Below, piece by piece: positions 56,023 to 64,000 of a stretch of 64,000 nucleotides of DNA; the stretch's first letter is position 1; the number at the start of each line of letters is the position of its first letter. The stretch comes from Janthinobacterium sp. 61. GTDB taxonomy: Bacteria; Pseudomonadota; Gammaproteobacteria; Burkholderiales; Burkholderiaceae_D. The notes beneath the pieces were generated by a model, which saw nothing but the letters and a program-made list of their open reading frames with translations, was not told where the DNA came from and ran no database searches. The stretch lies in contig NZ_PJMQ01000001.1 in assembly GCF_002846335.1 (NCBI RefSeq), positions 4,836,001 to 4,900,000 on the forward strand, read 5' to 3'. Both the position numbers and the translations under genes were made by a program.

Positions 56023-57183
56023 ATGAATCAAGCAATACCGCCGGACCCGCGCATTGCCAGCCTCGAAGCCGAAAACCAGGCCTTGCGCGCGCGCATGGCT
56101 TTCCTGCTGGAGCAGGTCGAGCGCAACCACGACATCATGTGTCGCCACCAGGCGTTTGACCTGGAAATCGTCAGCGCGTCCACGTTTCCCGAATTGATTG
56201 GCACCATCTTTCGCACCTTGCCCGTGATTTCCGACCTCGACGGCGTCACCCTGAGCCTGCTCGACGAGGATGACGATATCGTGCTGGTGATGGAAAAGCT
56301 GGGCGTCGATTTCAGCGCCTTTCCGCAGTTGCTGTTCGTGCATGCCGTGGCGGAGCTGGGTTTTGCTGCACCAAAGCCCTTGGCCGAGGGAGAAGCGCCC
56401 TTGCCGGCGTCGCCGCTGCTGGGACAGTTCGATGCACGCGTGCATGGCCCGCGCTTTCCGCAGATCGACGCTCCCCTGCGCAGCGTGGCGCTGGTGCCCT
56501 TGCTGCGCAACAAGCGCCTGATCGGCAGCCTGAACCTGGCCAGCGTCGACGTGACGCGCTTTACGCCCTCGCTGGGCACGGATTTCATCAAGCACATGGC
56601 CTCCATCATCGCTATTTGCCTGGAAAACGTGATCAGCAATGAAATGCTGAAATACATCGGCTTGACCGATTCCCTGACGGGCGTCTACAACCGCCGCTAT
56701 ATCGACCGCCGGCTGCTGGAAGAAATCGCCCGCGCGCGGCGCCAGAATTATTGTATTTCATGCATGTATATCGACATCGACCATTTCAAGCTGGTCAATG
56801 ATACCTATGGCCACCAGGGCGGCGATGAAGTGCTGCGCGAAGTGGCCACGCGCATCCGCACGGAGTTGCGCCGCTCCGATGCGCTGGGACGCTTCGGCGG
56901 CGAGGAATTCGTCGTCCTGCTGATTGACGCCGACCTCGACAGCGCGACGTTTGTTGCCGAACGCATCCGCGCCAGCATCGCCGGCACCATGTTTGACTTG
57001 CCGGGCAGCGCGCAAGCGTGGGTCAGCGTATCGATCGGCGTGGCCAGCCTTGAGGCGGGTGCGGCCCTGTTGCCGATCGAAACGGTGGCGCAGCAACTGG
57101 TGGCGCACGCCGACCAGGCCCTGTACCAGGCCAAGGCGGGTGGACGCAACATGGTCGTCAACTGGCAGCCAGAGGTCGGCTGA
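56023..57183 (+). CDS. Diguanylate cyclase with N-terminal DUF484/GAF-like domain
   Basis: 386 residues, soluble. A short coiled coil (SLEAENQALRARMAFLLEQVE) leads into a DUF484/GAF-like sensor (about 45-205). A complete GGDEF domain follows, with the variant active site GGEEF, the catalytic core DIDHFKLVNDTYGHQGGDEVL, and an RRSD inhibitory site five residues before GGEEF. It should therefore make c-di-GMP with product inhibition. It is convergent with the antiporter gene, 14 bases apart. Confidence 0.92.
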   Translation: MNQAIPPDPRIASLEAENQALRARMAFLLEQVERNHDIMCRHQAFDLEIVSASTFPELIGTIFRTLPVISDLDGVTLSLLDEDDDIVLVMEKLGVDFSAFPQLLFVHAVAELGFAAPKPLAEGEAPLPASPLLGQFDARVHGPRFPQIDAPLRSVALVPLLRNKRLIGSLNLASVDVTRFTPSLGTDFIKHMASIIAICLENVISNEMLKYIGLTDSLTGVYNRRYIDRRLLEEIARARRQNYCISCMYIDIDHFKLVNDTYGHQGGDEVLREVATRIRTELRRSDALGRFGGEEFVVLLIDADLDSATFVAERIRASIAGTMFDLPGSAQAWVSVSIGVASLEAGAALLPIETVAQQLVAHADQALYQAKAGGRNMVVNWQPEVG

Positions 57184-57197
57184 CCAGGATCGCCTGA

Positions 57198-59177
57198 TTA
57201 TTTCAGTAGCAATGTTTCGGCTTTGGCCACGGCGTCGGCTGTGCCGCGCAGCACCACCACGTCGCCGCTGGCCAGTTGCGTTTCGGGCGTGACATCGAGA
57301 CGGTCGCGGCCGCGGCGGATGGCCGTCACAAATGCACCGCAGCCGGCTATGTCGATCATGCTTAAAGGCAAGCCCACGCACTGCGCGCCCTCGTTGACGG
57401 TGACCGTATGCAGGCGTTCCAGTTCGGCATCGTCGCCCGCGTCGCTGGAACCGTGGAAATAGCCGCGCAAGGAGGCGTAGCGCTCCTCGCGTGCCGCCTG
57501 CACCCGGTGCACCACGCGGCGCAGGGGCACGCCCATCATGATCAGCGCGTGCGAAGCGAGCATCAGGCTGCCTTCCATCAATTCCGGCACCACTTCGGCC
57601 GCGCCCGCGCTTTTCAGCTGGTCGAGGTCGGTGTCGTCGTGGCTGCGCACGATGACGGGCAACGTTGGCGCCATTTCTTTGAGTAAATGCAACAACTTCA
57701 GTGCCGAGGGGGTGTTGGCGTAGGTAATCACGACGGTGCTGGCCCGGTAGATGCCGGCCGCCACCAGGCTTTCGCGCCGGCCCGCGTCGCCATACGAGAC
57801 GTTGGCACCGGCCAGTTGCGCTTCCTGCACCCGTTCCGGGTCCAGGTCCAGCGCGTGGTATTCGATTTTTTCCTCTGCCAGCAGGGTGGCCAGGCTTTGC
57901 CCGCTGCGCCCGAAGCCGGCGATCAGCACGTGTTTCTGCGACGCCATGGTGCGCGTGGCGATCTTCGTGAGGGCCAGCGATTGCATCATCCAGTCGTTGG
58001 CGGCCAGTTTCATGACGATGGCATCGGACTTGGCGATGAGGAAGGGCGCCACCAGCATCGACAGCACCATCGAGGCCAGCACCACCTGCACGACGAACGG
58101 GTCCATCAACTTGATGCCGCCAGCCAGGTTCAGCAGCACGAAGCCGAACTCGCCCGCCTGCGCCAGTCCCAACCCCGTGCGCAGGGCCACGCCGTTGCTG
58201 GAACCGAACAGCCGGGCCAGGCCCGCGATCAGGGCGAATTTCAGCAGCACGGGGCCGCACAGCAGCAGCAAGACCAGCCACCAGTTGTCGAGCACCACGC
58301 GGATATTGAGCAGCATGCCGACGGTGATGAAGAACAGGCCCAGCAGCACGTCGCGGAAGGGTTTGATATCCTCTTCCACCTGGTGCTTGAATTCCGTTTC
58401 GGAAATGAGCATGCCGGCAACAAACGCCCCCAGGGCCAGCGACAACCCGGCCCGTTCCGTGATCCAGGCCGCGCCCAGCGTGATCAGCAGCAGGTTGAGC
58501 ATGAACAACTCCTGCGAGCGGCGCTTGGCGACGATAGTCAGCCAGCCCCGCACCAGCTTCTGGCCGATGAACAGGAGCAAAATGAGGACAAGCAGGGCCT
58601 TGCCGCCGGCCCAGGCCAGGGTTTCGGCCAGATTGTCGGAATCGCGAGTGAGGGCGGGGATCAGGATCAGCAGGGGCACCACGGCCAGGTCCTGGAACAG
58701 CAGGATGCCGATGATCTTGCGGCCGTGTTCGCTTTCCAGTTCCAGCCGTTCCGTGAGCATTTTGGAGACGATGGCCGTTGACGACATGGCCAGCGCGCCG
58801 CCCAGGGCGAAGGCGGCTTGCCAGCTCAGGTGGATGTAGGCGGACAGGTAGCGTCCGACGAACCAGCCGAAGACGACGGTGGCGATGATGGTGGTGACTA
58901 CCTGCGCCATGCCAAGGCCAAAGACGATGCGCCGCATGGCGAGAAATTTGGGAAGCGAGAATTCGAGTCCGATGGAAAACATCAGGAAGACGACGCCGAA
59001 TTCGGCCAGGGTGTGGCTGGCCTCGTTTTCCGCCGCCAGCCCCAGCGCGTGGGGGCCGATGACGATGCCGACAGCCAGGTAGCCCAGCATGGGCGGCAAA
59101 TGCAACATTCTGAAAGCGACCACGCCCAGCACGGCGCTGCCGAGTAACATCAGGGTCAGTTCAAGCGAGGAAAACAT
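57198..59177 (-). CDS. CPA2 monovalent cation:proton antiporter (KefB/YbaL-like)
   Basis: 659-residue transporter. The start at 59177 (MFSSLELTLMLLGSAVLG) is chosen; the open frame runs on for 368 codons upstream only because it is antisense to kdsD. Twelve or so helices fill residues 1-385. A TrkA-N/RCK nucleotide-binding domain follows (VLIAGFGRSGQSLATLLAEE), then a TrkA-C domain to the end. The intact RCK part suggests gating by NAD(H) or nucleotides. Divergent pairing with kdsD is common in betaproteobacteria. Confidence 0.9.
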   Translation of the reverse strand: MFSSLELTLMLLGSAVLGVVAFRMLHLPPMLGYLAVGIVIGPHALGLAAENEASHTLAEFGVVFLMFSIGLEFSLPKFLAMRRIVFGLGMAQVVTTIIATVVFGWFVGRYLSAYIHLSWQAAFALGGALAMSSTAIVSKMLTERLELESEHGRKIIGILLFQDLAVVPLLILIPALTRDSDNLAETLAWAGGKALLVLILLLFIGQKLVRGWLTIVAKRRSQELFMLNLLLITLGAAWITERAGLSLALGAFVAGMLISETEFKHQVEEDIKPFRDVLLGLFFITVGMLLNIRVVLDNWWLVLLLLCGPVLLKFALIAGLARLFGSSNGVALRTGLGLAQAGEFGFVLLNLAGGIKLMDPFVVQVVLASMVLSMLVAPFLIAKSDAIVMKLAANDWMMQSLALTKIATRTMASQKHVLIAGFGRSGQSLATLLAEEKIEYHALDLDPERVQEAQLAGANVSYGDAGRRESLVAAGIYRASTVVITYANTPSALKLLHLLKEMAPTLPVIVRSHDDTDLDQLKSAGAAEVVPELMEGSLMLASHALIMMGVPLRRVVHRVQAAREERYASLRGYFHGSSDAGDDAELERLHTVTVNEGAQCVGLPLSMIDIAGCGAFVTAIRRGRDRLDVTPETQLASGDVVVLRGTADAVAKAETLLLK

Positions 59178-59261
59178 GGGTTGCCCGGTGCGGTCAATGG
59201 AAATCGTTGTTTGTTGTGACTGGCAAGTTTTTTGCTTTCCTAATTCGTTTATACTTTGGGC

Positions 59262-60296
59262 ATGAGTGTAACCCATGAAAAAACAATGCTGAAAGCTTTT
59301 GATCGAATTGACATGCAAGCGACGACCGAGCGCGCCGTCGCGCTGGCCCGCACCACCTTGCAGATCGAGTCCGACGCCATCGTTGCGCTGCACGCGCGCC
59401 TGGCCACGGACGACAGCGTGGGCCGCGCCGTGGCGATGTTGCTGCAATGCAAGGGGCGTGTCGTCGTCTCCGGCATCGGCAAGTCCGGCCATATCGCACG
59501 CAAGATTGCCGCCACGCTCGCTTCCACCGGTACGCCGGCTCTGTTCGTGCATCCGGCCGAAGCGGCCCATGGCGACTTGGGCATGGTCACTTCGGAAGAT
59601 GCTTTTATTGCCATATCGTACTCCGGAGAATCGTCGGAATTGATGGCCATCATGCCCGTCGTCAAGCGCATGGGCGGCGTGCTCATTTCCATGACGGGTA
59701 AACCGAACTCCAGCCTGGCTCAGCTGGCCGACGTGCACCTGGATATTTCTGTTGAGAAAGAAGCCTGTCCGCTGAACCTGGCGCCGACGGCCAGCACCAC
59801 TGTGACCCTGGCCCTGGGCGATGCGATCGCCGTGGCCTTGCTGGACTTGCGCGGCTTCAAGGAAGAAGATTTTGCCCGCTCGCACCCGGGCGGCGCCCTG
59901 GGCCGTCGCCTGCTCACGCATGTGCATGACGTCATGCGCAGCGGTGAACGGGTGCCCAAGGTGGCCGTGGACGCTTCCTTGCTCCAGGCGCTGGAAGAAA
60001 TGACGAAGAAGGGCATGGGCATGACGGCCGTCGTCGATGCGGATGACCGTCCCGTGGGCGTGTTCACCGATGGCGACTTGCGCCGCATGTTCGAGCGCGT
60101 GCAGGATTTCACGCAAGTGGCGATCCGCGACGTCATGCATGCGCAGCCGCGCAGCATCGCGCCCGAACGCCTGGCAGTGGACGCCGTGGCCGTGATGGAG
60201 CAGTTCCGCATCAACCAGATGCTGGTCGTCGATGCCGACGGCAAACTGGTGGGCGCCCTGCATATCCATGATCTGACGCAAGCGAAGGTGATCTGA
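59262..60296 (+). CDS. kdsD: D-arabinose-5-phosphate isomerase
   Basis: Converts ribulose 5-phosphate to arabinose 5-phosphate, the first step toward Kdo. A SIS domain is seen with GIGKSGHIARKIAATLASTG and SYSGESSELMAI, followed by two CBS domains (AVVDADDRPVGVFTDGDLRR; MLVVDADGKLVGALHIHDL). The start is uncertain: ATG at 59262 lies only six bases after a TATACT that could be a -10 box, while ATG at 59286 (MLKAFDR) is the likely alternative; neither has a clear ribosome site. The stop and the kdsC start overlap (TGATG). Confidence 0.92.
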   Translation: MSVTHEKTMLKAFDRIDMQATTERAVALARTTLQIESDAIVALHARLATDDSVGRAVAMLLQCKGRVVVSGIGKSGHIARKIAATLASTGTPALFVHPAEAAHGDLGMVTSEDAFIAISYSGESSELMAIMPVVKRMGGVLISMTGKPNSSLAQLADVHLDISVEKEACPLNLAPTASTTVTLALGDAIAVALLDLRGFKEEDFARSHPGGALGRRLLTHVHDVMRSGERVPKVAVDASLLQALEEMTKKGMGMTAVVDADDRPVGVFTDGDLRRMFERVQDFTQVAIRDVMHAQPRSIAPERLAVDAVAVMEQFRINQMLVVDADGKLVGALHIHDLTQAKVI

Positions 60297-60829
60297 TGGA
60301 CAGCGTTGCGGACAACCTGGCGCGGGCGGCCAAGGTCAAACTGATGATTTTTGACGTCGATGGCGTGCTCACCGACGGCAGCCTGCATTTCGGCCCGGAT
60401 GGCGAGATGATGAAAACGTTTAATGTGTATGATGGCCTCGGCATCAAGCTGCTGCAGGAATCGGGCGTGCAGACGGCCATCATCAGTGCGCGCCGCTCGG
60501 CCATCACGGCGCGCCGCGCGCAAGACCTGGGCATTACCCATGTGCACCAGGGCGGTCATGACAAGCTGACACCGTTTCGCGAATTGCTGGCGCTGACTGG
60601 CTTGACGGAAGAACAATGCGGCTATATCGGCGACGATGTCATCGATGCGCCCATCCTGCGCCGCGTTGGCTTTGCCGTCAGCGTGCCAGGCGGGCGTCCG
60701 GAAGCGCTGGGCCTGGCGCACCATGTGACGCAAGCCGGCGGCGGCCGCGGCGCGGTGCGCGAGATCTGTGAATTCGTGCTGCGCGCCCAGGACAACTATG
60801 CGCGCGTCATGGCGCCGTTCCTGGAATGA
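60296..60829 (+). CDS. kdsC: 3-deoxy-D-manno-octulosonate 8-phosphate phosphatase
   Basis: HAD-family phosphatase, 177 residues, that releases Kdo. Motif I LMIFDVDGVLTDGSL, motif II AIISARRSAI, motif III DKLTPF and the final GYIGDDVIDAPIL are all present. Coupled to kdsD by a one-base overlap. Confidence 0.95.
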   Translation: MDSVADNLARAAKVKLMIFDVDGVLTDGSLHFGPDGEMMKTFNVYDGLGIKLLQESGVQTAIISARRSAITARRAQDLGITHVHQGGHDKLTPFRELLALTGLTEEQCGYIGDDVIDAPILRRVGFAVSVPGGRPEALGLAHHVTQAGGGRGAVREICEFVLRAQDNYARVMAPFLE

Positions 60830-60874
60830 GGCGTACCGCCTCGCCGCCAGTGATATTTGAAAGAGTGAATTCCT

Positions 60875-61486
60875 ATGCGTAAGCCAGGAGGCGCCCATCG
60901 CTGGCGCATGATTTTTACCGTGCTGGGGGCAGTCGTCTTTGCGCTGGGCAGCTTTTGGCTGCTGGAAGTGATGAACAAGAATGGCCTGGACATCACGGCC
61001 AGCAAGCATCAGGATGAGCCAGACTATTTCATCACCAATTTCAGCCTGGTGCGCATGGACTTGACGGGTAAGCCCAGCTATATCGTGTCGGGCACCAAGC
61101 TCACCCATTATCCGCTGGACGATTCATCCGATATCGACCAGCCTTTCGTGCGCAAACTGTCGCCAGGCATGCCGCCGATGAACATGAATGCGGAACTGGC
61201 GCATATCGACCAGGACAATACCCGGCTGCAACTGCACCGCAATGTCGTGATCGACCGCGTGGCCAGTCCGAAGTCACAGAACCTGACGGTCAAGACGGAA
61301 GCGCTGACGGTGTTCCCGGATGAGGAAAGAATGGAGACGAACGTGCCTGTCGATATCTTGACGGGCGCCTCGCGCATCAATGGCGTGGGCATGAAGGCCA
61401 ATAACGCCACCGGCGTGGTGGAAGTGCAGAATGCGCTGCGCATGGTCCTCCCGCCGAAACCGCGCCCGGCCGCGGCGGCAAAATGA
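60875..61486 (+). CDS. lptC: LPS export protein LptC
   Basis: Single-pass inner-membrane protein of 203 residues that accepts LPS from LptBFG. The TM helix is about 11-31 (MIFTVLGAVVFALGSFWLLE), followed by the periplasmic beta-jellyroll (PDYFITNFSLVRMDLTGKPSY). It lies between kdsC and lptA in the conserved order. Confidence 0.92.
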   Translation: MRKPGGAHRWRMIFTVLGAVVFALGSFWLLEVMNKNGLDITASKHQDEPDYFITNFSLVRMDLTGKPSYIVSGTKLTHYPLDDSSDIDQPFVRKLSPGMPPMNMNAELAHIDQDNTRLQLHRNVVIDRVASPKSQNLTVKTEALTVFPDEERMETNVPVDILTGASRINGVGMKANNATGVVEVQNALRMVLPPKPRPAAAAK

Positions 61487-61511
61487 CAGAATGAAACAAG
61501 GAAACCATACT

Positions 61512-62105
61512 ATGAAGAACATCTTGCTATTGACTCTATTCTCGACCATTTGCTCGCTGGGCATCGTGGGCACGGCACATGCCGAGAAAGCCGATTCCGA
61601 GAAGGAAGCCATCATCACGGCTCGTAGCGGCCACGTCGATGACGTCAAGCAGGTGCGTACCCTGACGGGCGATGTGGTGCTGGTGAAAGGGACTCTGACC
61701 ATGAAGGCGGGCCGGGCCCTGATCACGGAAGACCCGCAAGGCTACCAGTTCATCACTTTCTGGGCCGATCCTGGCAAGCTGGCCACCTTCCGCCAGAAGC
61801 GCGATGGCGCAGGCGACCTGTGGGTGGAGGGCGAGGCGGAGCGCGTGGAATACAACAACAAGACGGAAGTCGTGAAACTGTTTTCCAAGGCCAAGTTGAC
61901 GCGCCTGGAAGGCACGAAGCCGACCGACGTGGCCAACGGCGCCTTCATCTCGTATGACAGCCGCAAGGAGGAATTTGCGATGGAAAATTCCGATAGCGGC
62001 ACCAGCACCCCCGATGGCGGCAGCGTGCGCATGGTGATCCAGCCGAAGCCCAAGGCACCGGCGGCGGAGAAAGCGCCGGCCACGCCTGCGTCAGGAAATA
62101 AATAA
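61512..62105 (+). CDS. lptA: LPS periplasmic bridge protein LptA
   Basis: OstA-like periplasmic protein of 197 residues that forms the LPS bridge. The ATG at 61512 has AAGGAAACC upstream and gives the signal peptide [23 protein letters not shown]. Jellyroll strands include [22 protein letters not shown] and [19 protein letters not shown] Pro/Ala-rich tail follows. The stop overlaps the lptB start (TAATG). Confidence 0.93.
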   Translation: MKNILLLTLFSTICSLGIVGTAHAEKADSEKEAIITARSGHVDDVKQVRTLTGDVVLVKGTLTMKAGRALITEDPQGYQFITFWADPGKLATFRQKRDGAGDLWVEGEAERVEYNNKTEVVKLFSKAKLTRLEGTKPTDVANGAFISYDSRKEEFAMENSDSGTSTPDGGSVRMVIQPKPKAPAAEKAPATPASGNK

Positions 62106-62860
62106 TGGACAATACTCGTTGCGGCAGCACCCTGATCGTTCGCGGGCTGCAAAAAACCTATGGCAAGCGGCAAGTCGTGCATGATGTCTCGCTGCAAGTC
62201 GAATGCGGAGAAGTGGTCGGGCTATTGGGGCCGAACGGCGCCGGCAAGACCACCTCGTTCTATATGATCGTCGGCCTGGTGCCGTCGGACGGCGGCAGTA
62301 TCGATATCAGCGGCGTGGATATTTCCCGCCTGCCGATCCACCGCCGCGCGCAGATGGGCCTGTCGTATCTGCCGCAGGAAGCGTCCGTGTTCCGCAAGCT
62401 GACGGTGGAAGACAATATCCGTGCCGTGCTGGAAATCCAGACCGTCGAAGGCCGTCCCTTGAAGAAGGCCGAGATCGAGGAGCGCCTGGATAAATTGCTG
62501 GCCGACTTGCAGATTGAAAAATTGCGCGAGAATCAGGCGCTGTCGCTGTCTGGCGGCGAGCGCCGCCGCGTGGAAATCGCCCGCGCGCTGGCCACCGACC
62601 CCCGTTTCGTCCTGCTCGACGAGCCGTTCGCCGGTGTCGACCCCATCGCCGTGATCGAGATCCAGCGTATCGTGCGCTTCTTGAAGGAGCGCAATATCGG
62701 CGTCCTGATCACCGATCATAATGTGCGCGAGACGCTGGGTATCTGCGACCGTGCCTACATCATCAACCAGGGCTCGGTGCTGGCGTCGGGACGCCCCGAC
62801 GACATCATCGCGAACGAGTCGGTACGCCGGGTCTATCTGGGCGAACACTTCCGTATGTGA
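62105..62860 (+). CDS. lptB: LPS export ABC transporter ATPase LptB
   Basis: 251-residue ATPase driving LPS extraction. Walker [15 protein letters not shown]-loop [12 protein letters not shown], signature [15 protein letters not shown], Walker [14 protein letters not shown] and H-loop DHNVRET are complete. Coupled to lptA; rpoN starts five bases after it, a layout conserved in many Gram-negatives. Confidence 0.97.
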   Translation: MDNTRCGSTLIVRGLQKTYGKRQVVHDVSLQVECGEVVGLLGPNGAGKTTSFYMIVGLVPSDGGSIDISGVDISRLPIHRRAQMGLSYLPQEASVFRKLTVEDNIRAVLEIQTVEGRPLKKAEIEERLDKLLADLQIEKLRENQALSLSGGERRRVEIARALATDPRFVLLDEPFAGVDPIAVIEIQRIVRFLKERNIGVLITDHNVRETLGICDRAYIINQGSVLASGRPDDIIANESVRRVYLGEHFRM

Positions 62861-62864
62861 GCCA

Positions 62865-64000
62865 ATGAAACAATCATTGCAGCTGCGCACTTCGCAGCAC
62901 CTGGCACTGACGCCGCAGTTGCAGCAATCGATACGCCTGTTGCAATTGTCTACACTGGAATTGCACCAGGAGCTGGAGCAGTTGCTGACGGACAATCCCT
63001 TGCTCGAACGCCTCGACGATCCGCTCGACCGTTCGCTGCGCCTGCTGTCCGACGGCGCCTTGAGTTCCACGGCCGCGCCGGCCGAAGCACCGCCCCAGCC
63101 GCCAGGCCAGGAGGCACCCGCCGCGCCGGCCGAAGCGGAAACCTTTGATGGCGAGGCTGGCGACAGCCCTGCCGCAGCGGAGGGCGGCGACAGCGACTGG
63201 AGCGAGGCGAGCAGGGGCAAGGCGCCCGACGACGAAGATTCCCGTCCGCAACTTGAAGCCCACCACTGCACCTTGCGCGAACACCTGATGGAGCAGATGC
63301 GCGTGACGGTGCTCGAGTTGCGCGACCGCGCGCTCGTCGAGCTGATCATCGACGCGCTCGACGACAATGGCTACCTGGAAGAGTCGCTCGACGACATCCT
63401 GGCGCGTTTGCCGGAAGAGCTGGAAATCGACGCTGACGAGATGCGTACGGCCTTGTCCCTGTTGCAAAGTTTCGATCCGCCCGGCGTGGGCGCGCGCAAC
63501 GCGTCCGAATGCCTGGCGCTGCAAATCAAGCGCTTGCCGCACATCGCCATGGTGACGCGGCGCATGGCCCTCGTCATTGTGGAAAAACACCTGGCCTGGT
63601 TTGCCCAGCGCGATTTTAACAAGCTGAAAAAAGCCCTCGATTGCGATGATGAAGACTTGCGCGAAGCGCAGACGGTGATTCGCCAGTGCAACCCGCATCC
63701 GGGTGCCGTGTTCGCCTCGGACGTGTCCGATTACGTGGTGCCCGACGTCGTCGTCAAGCGCGCGCGCAATGGCTGGCAAGTCACACTGAACAACGACGTC
63801 ATGCCTCGCCTGCGCGTCAACGCCATGTACGCCAACTTGCTCAAGCAGGGCAAGGGCGAGGGTGCCATGGGCGCACAGTTGCAGGAAGCCAAGTGGCTGA
63901 TCAAGAATATGCGCCAGCGCTTCGACACCATCCTGCGTGTAGCGCAAGCGATAGTAGAAAGACAAAAGAACTTTTTCTCGCATGGGGCCGTTGCCATGCG
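62865..64000 (+). CDS. rpoN: RNA polymerase sigma-54 factor, N-terminal part (runs off the window)
   Basis: The ATG at 62865 starts MKQSLQLRTSQHLALTPQLQ, the conserved region I that contacts bacterial enhancer-binding proteins; QQSIRLLQLSTLELHQELEQ continues it. An acidic, Ala/Pro-rich region II covers about residues 60-130, and the core-binding region III begins near 140 (LREHLMEQMRVTVLELRDRALV region). The frame stays open to base 64000 (378 codons), so the DNA-binding C-terminus lies outside the window. Confidence 0.95.
   Translation, partial: MKQSLQLRTSQHLALTPQLQQSIRLLQLSTLELHQELEQLLTDNPLLERLDDPLDRSLRLLSDGALSSTAAPAEAPPQPPGQEAPAAPAEAETFDGEAGDSPAAAEGGDSDWSEASRGKAPDDEDSRPQLEAHHCTLREHLMEQMRVTVLELRDRALVELIIDALDDNGYLEESLDDILARLPEELEIDADEMRTALSLLQSFDPPGVGARNASECLALQIKRLPHIAMVTRRMALVIVEKHLAWFAQRDFNKLKKALDCDDEDLREAQTVIRQCNPHPGAVFASDVSDYVVPDVVVKRARNGWQVTLNNDVMPRLRVNAMYANLLKQGKGEGAMGAQLQEAKWLIKNMRQRFDTILRVAQAIVERQKNFFSHGAVAM

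Noticed and set aside
59178..60281. N-terminal extension of the antiporter frame by 368 codons
   Set aside because: It is antisense to kdsD, and the transporter's first helix starts at the ATG at 59177.
1..64000. CRISPR array, insertion sequence, prophage or integrative element
   Set aside because: No regularly spaced direct repeats, transposase, integrase or phage structural gene is visible; the only repeats are short palindromic elements.

Overview
The window looks like a chromosomal segment of a betaproteobacterium of the family Oxalobacteraceae, most likely the Janthinobacterium/Massilia/Duganella group. This is inferred from the protein sequences, the high-GC coding style and the gene neighbourhoods (alpha-operon end; mrcA-pil-aroKB-dgt; mutM/mutY beside lolB-ispE-tRNA-prs-rplY-pth-ychF; kdsD-kdsC-lptCAB-rpoN). 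It is mostly core genome. No insertion sequence, prophage, integron or CRISPR array was seen.

Layout. 0-2.5 kb: end of the alpha ribosomal operon (rpsD, rpoA, rplQ), with a hairpin after every gene. 2.5-12 kb: dsbD, then a divergent envelope-stress and efflux module: a Spy-like periplasmic protein opposite an OmpR/EnvZ-type two-component pair and an MdtA/MdtC-like RND pump. 12-20.5 kb: a TonB-like protein with a CxxC head, the GTPase gene engB, cytochrome c4, the system II cytochrome c assembly pair (ResB/CcsA type), periplasmic methionine sulfoxide reductase (msrPQ), an LptM-like lipoprotein and cyaY. 20.5-31 kb: mrcA opposite a compact pilMN(OP)Q cluster, a frameshifted Ig-like lipoprotein gene, a fused aroKB gene and dgt. 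31-39 kb: a complete tetrathionate-reductase-type system, ttrBCA facing ttrSR. 39-43 kb: mutY, a dynamin-like GTPase and mutM in one co-directional run that continues into ttrSR. 43-52 kb: a TPR protein, lolB, ispE, tRNA-Gln, prs, rplY, pth, a serine hydrolase, a DUF2975/HTH pair and ychF. 52-57 kb: MipA-like protein and lipoprotein, L-asparaginase, a MOSC protein and a GGDEF protein. 57-64 kb: a KefB/YbaL-like antiporter, then the LPS supply and transport genes kdsD, kdsC, lptC, lptA, lptB, and the start of rpoN.

How the genes work together. Several blocks serve the envelope. DsbD supplies reductant to the periplasm, which system II cytochrome assembly needs to deliver hemes to c-type proteins such as the adjacent c4. 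MsrPQ repairs oxidised periplasmic methionines. The KdsD/KdsC/LptCAB block makes Kdo precursor and exports LPS. LptM-like and LolB proteins assist outer-membrane assembly.

Most unusual points. (1) The type IV pilus alignment-complex genes are reduced: PilM lacks its second ATPase half, PilO and PilP are one polypeptide without a PilP lipobox, and PilQ lacks AMIN domains. This resembles the Hof/Com DNA-uptake cluster more than a full pilus cluster. (2) ttrS starts inside the mutY stop codon, so the tetrathionate sensor genes sit at the end of a base-excision-repair run that also carries a dynamin-like GTPase. (3) A REP-like palindrome occurs twice, each time supplying the stop codon of the gene before it. 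(4) The Spy, two-component and RND genes form a compact Bae-like unit with an inverted repeat in the shared promoter region. No intergenic stretch longer than 300 bases lacks a gene.
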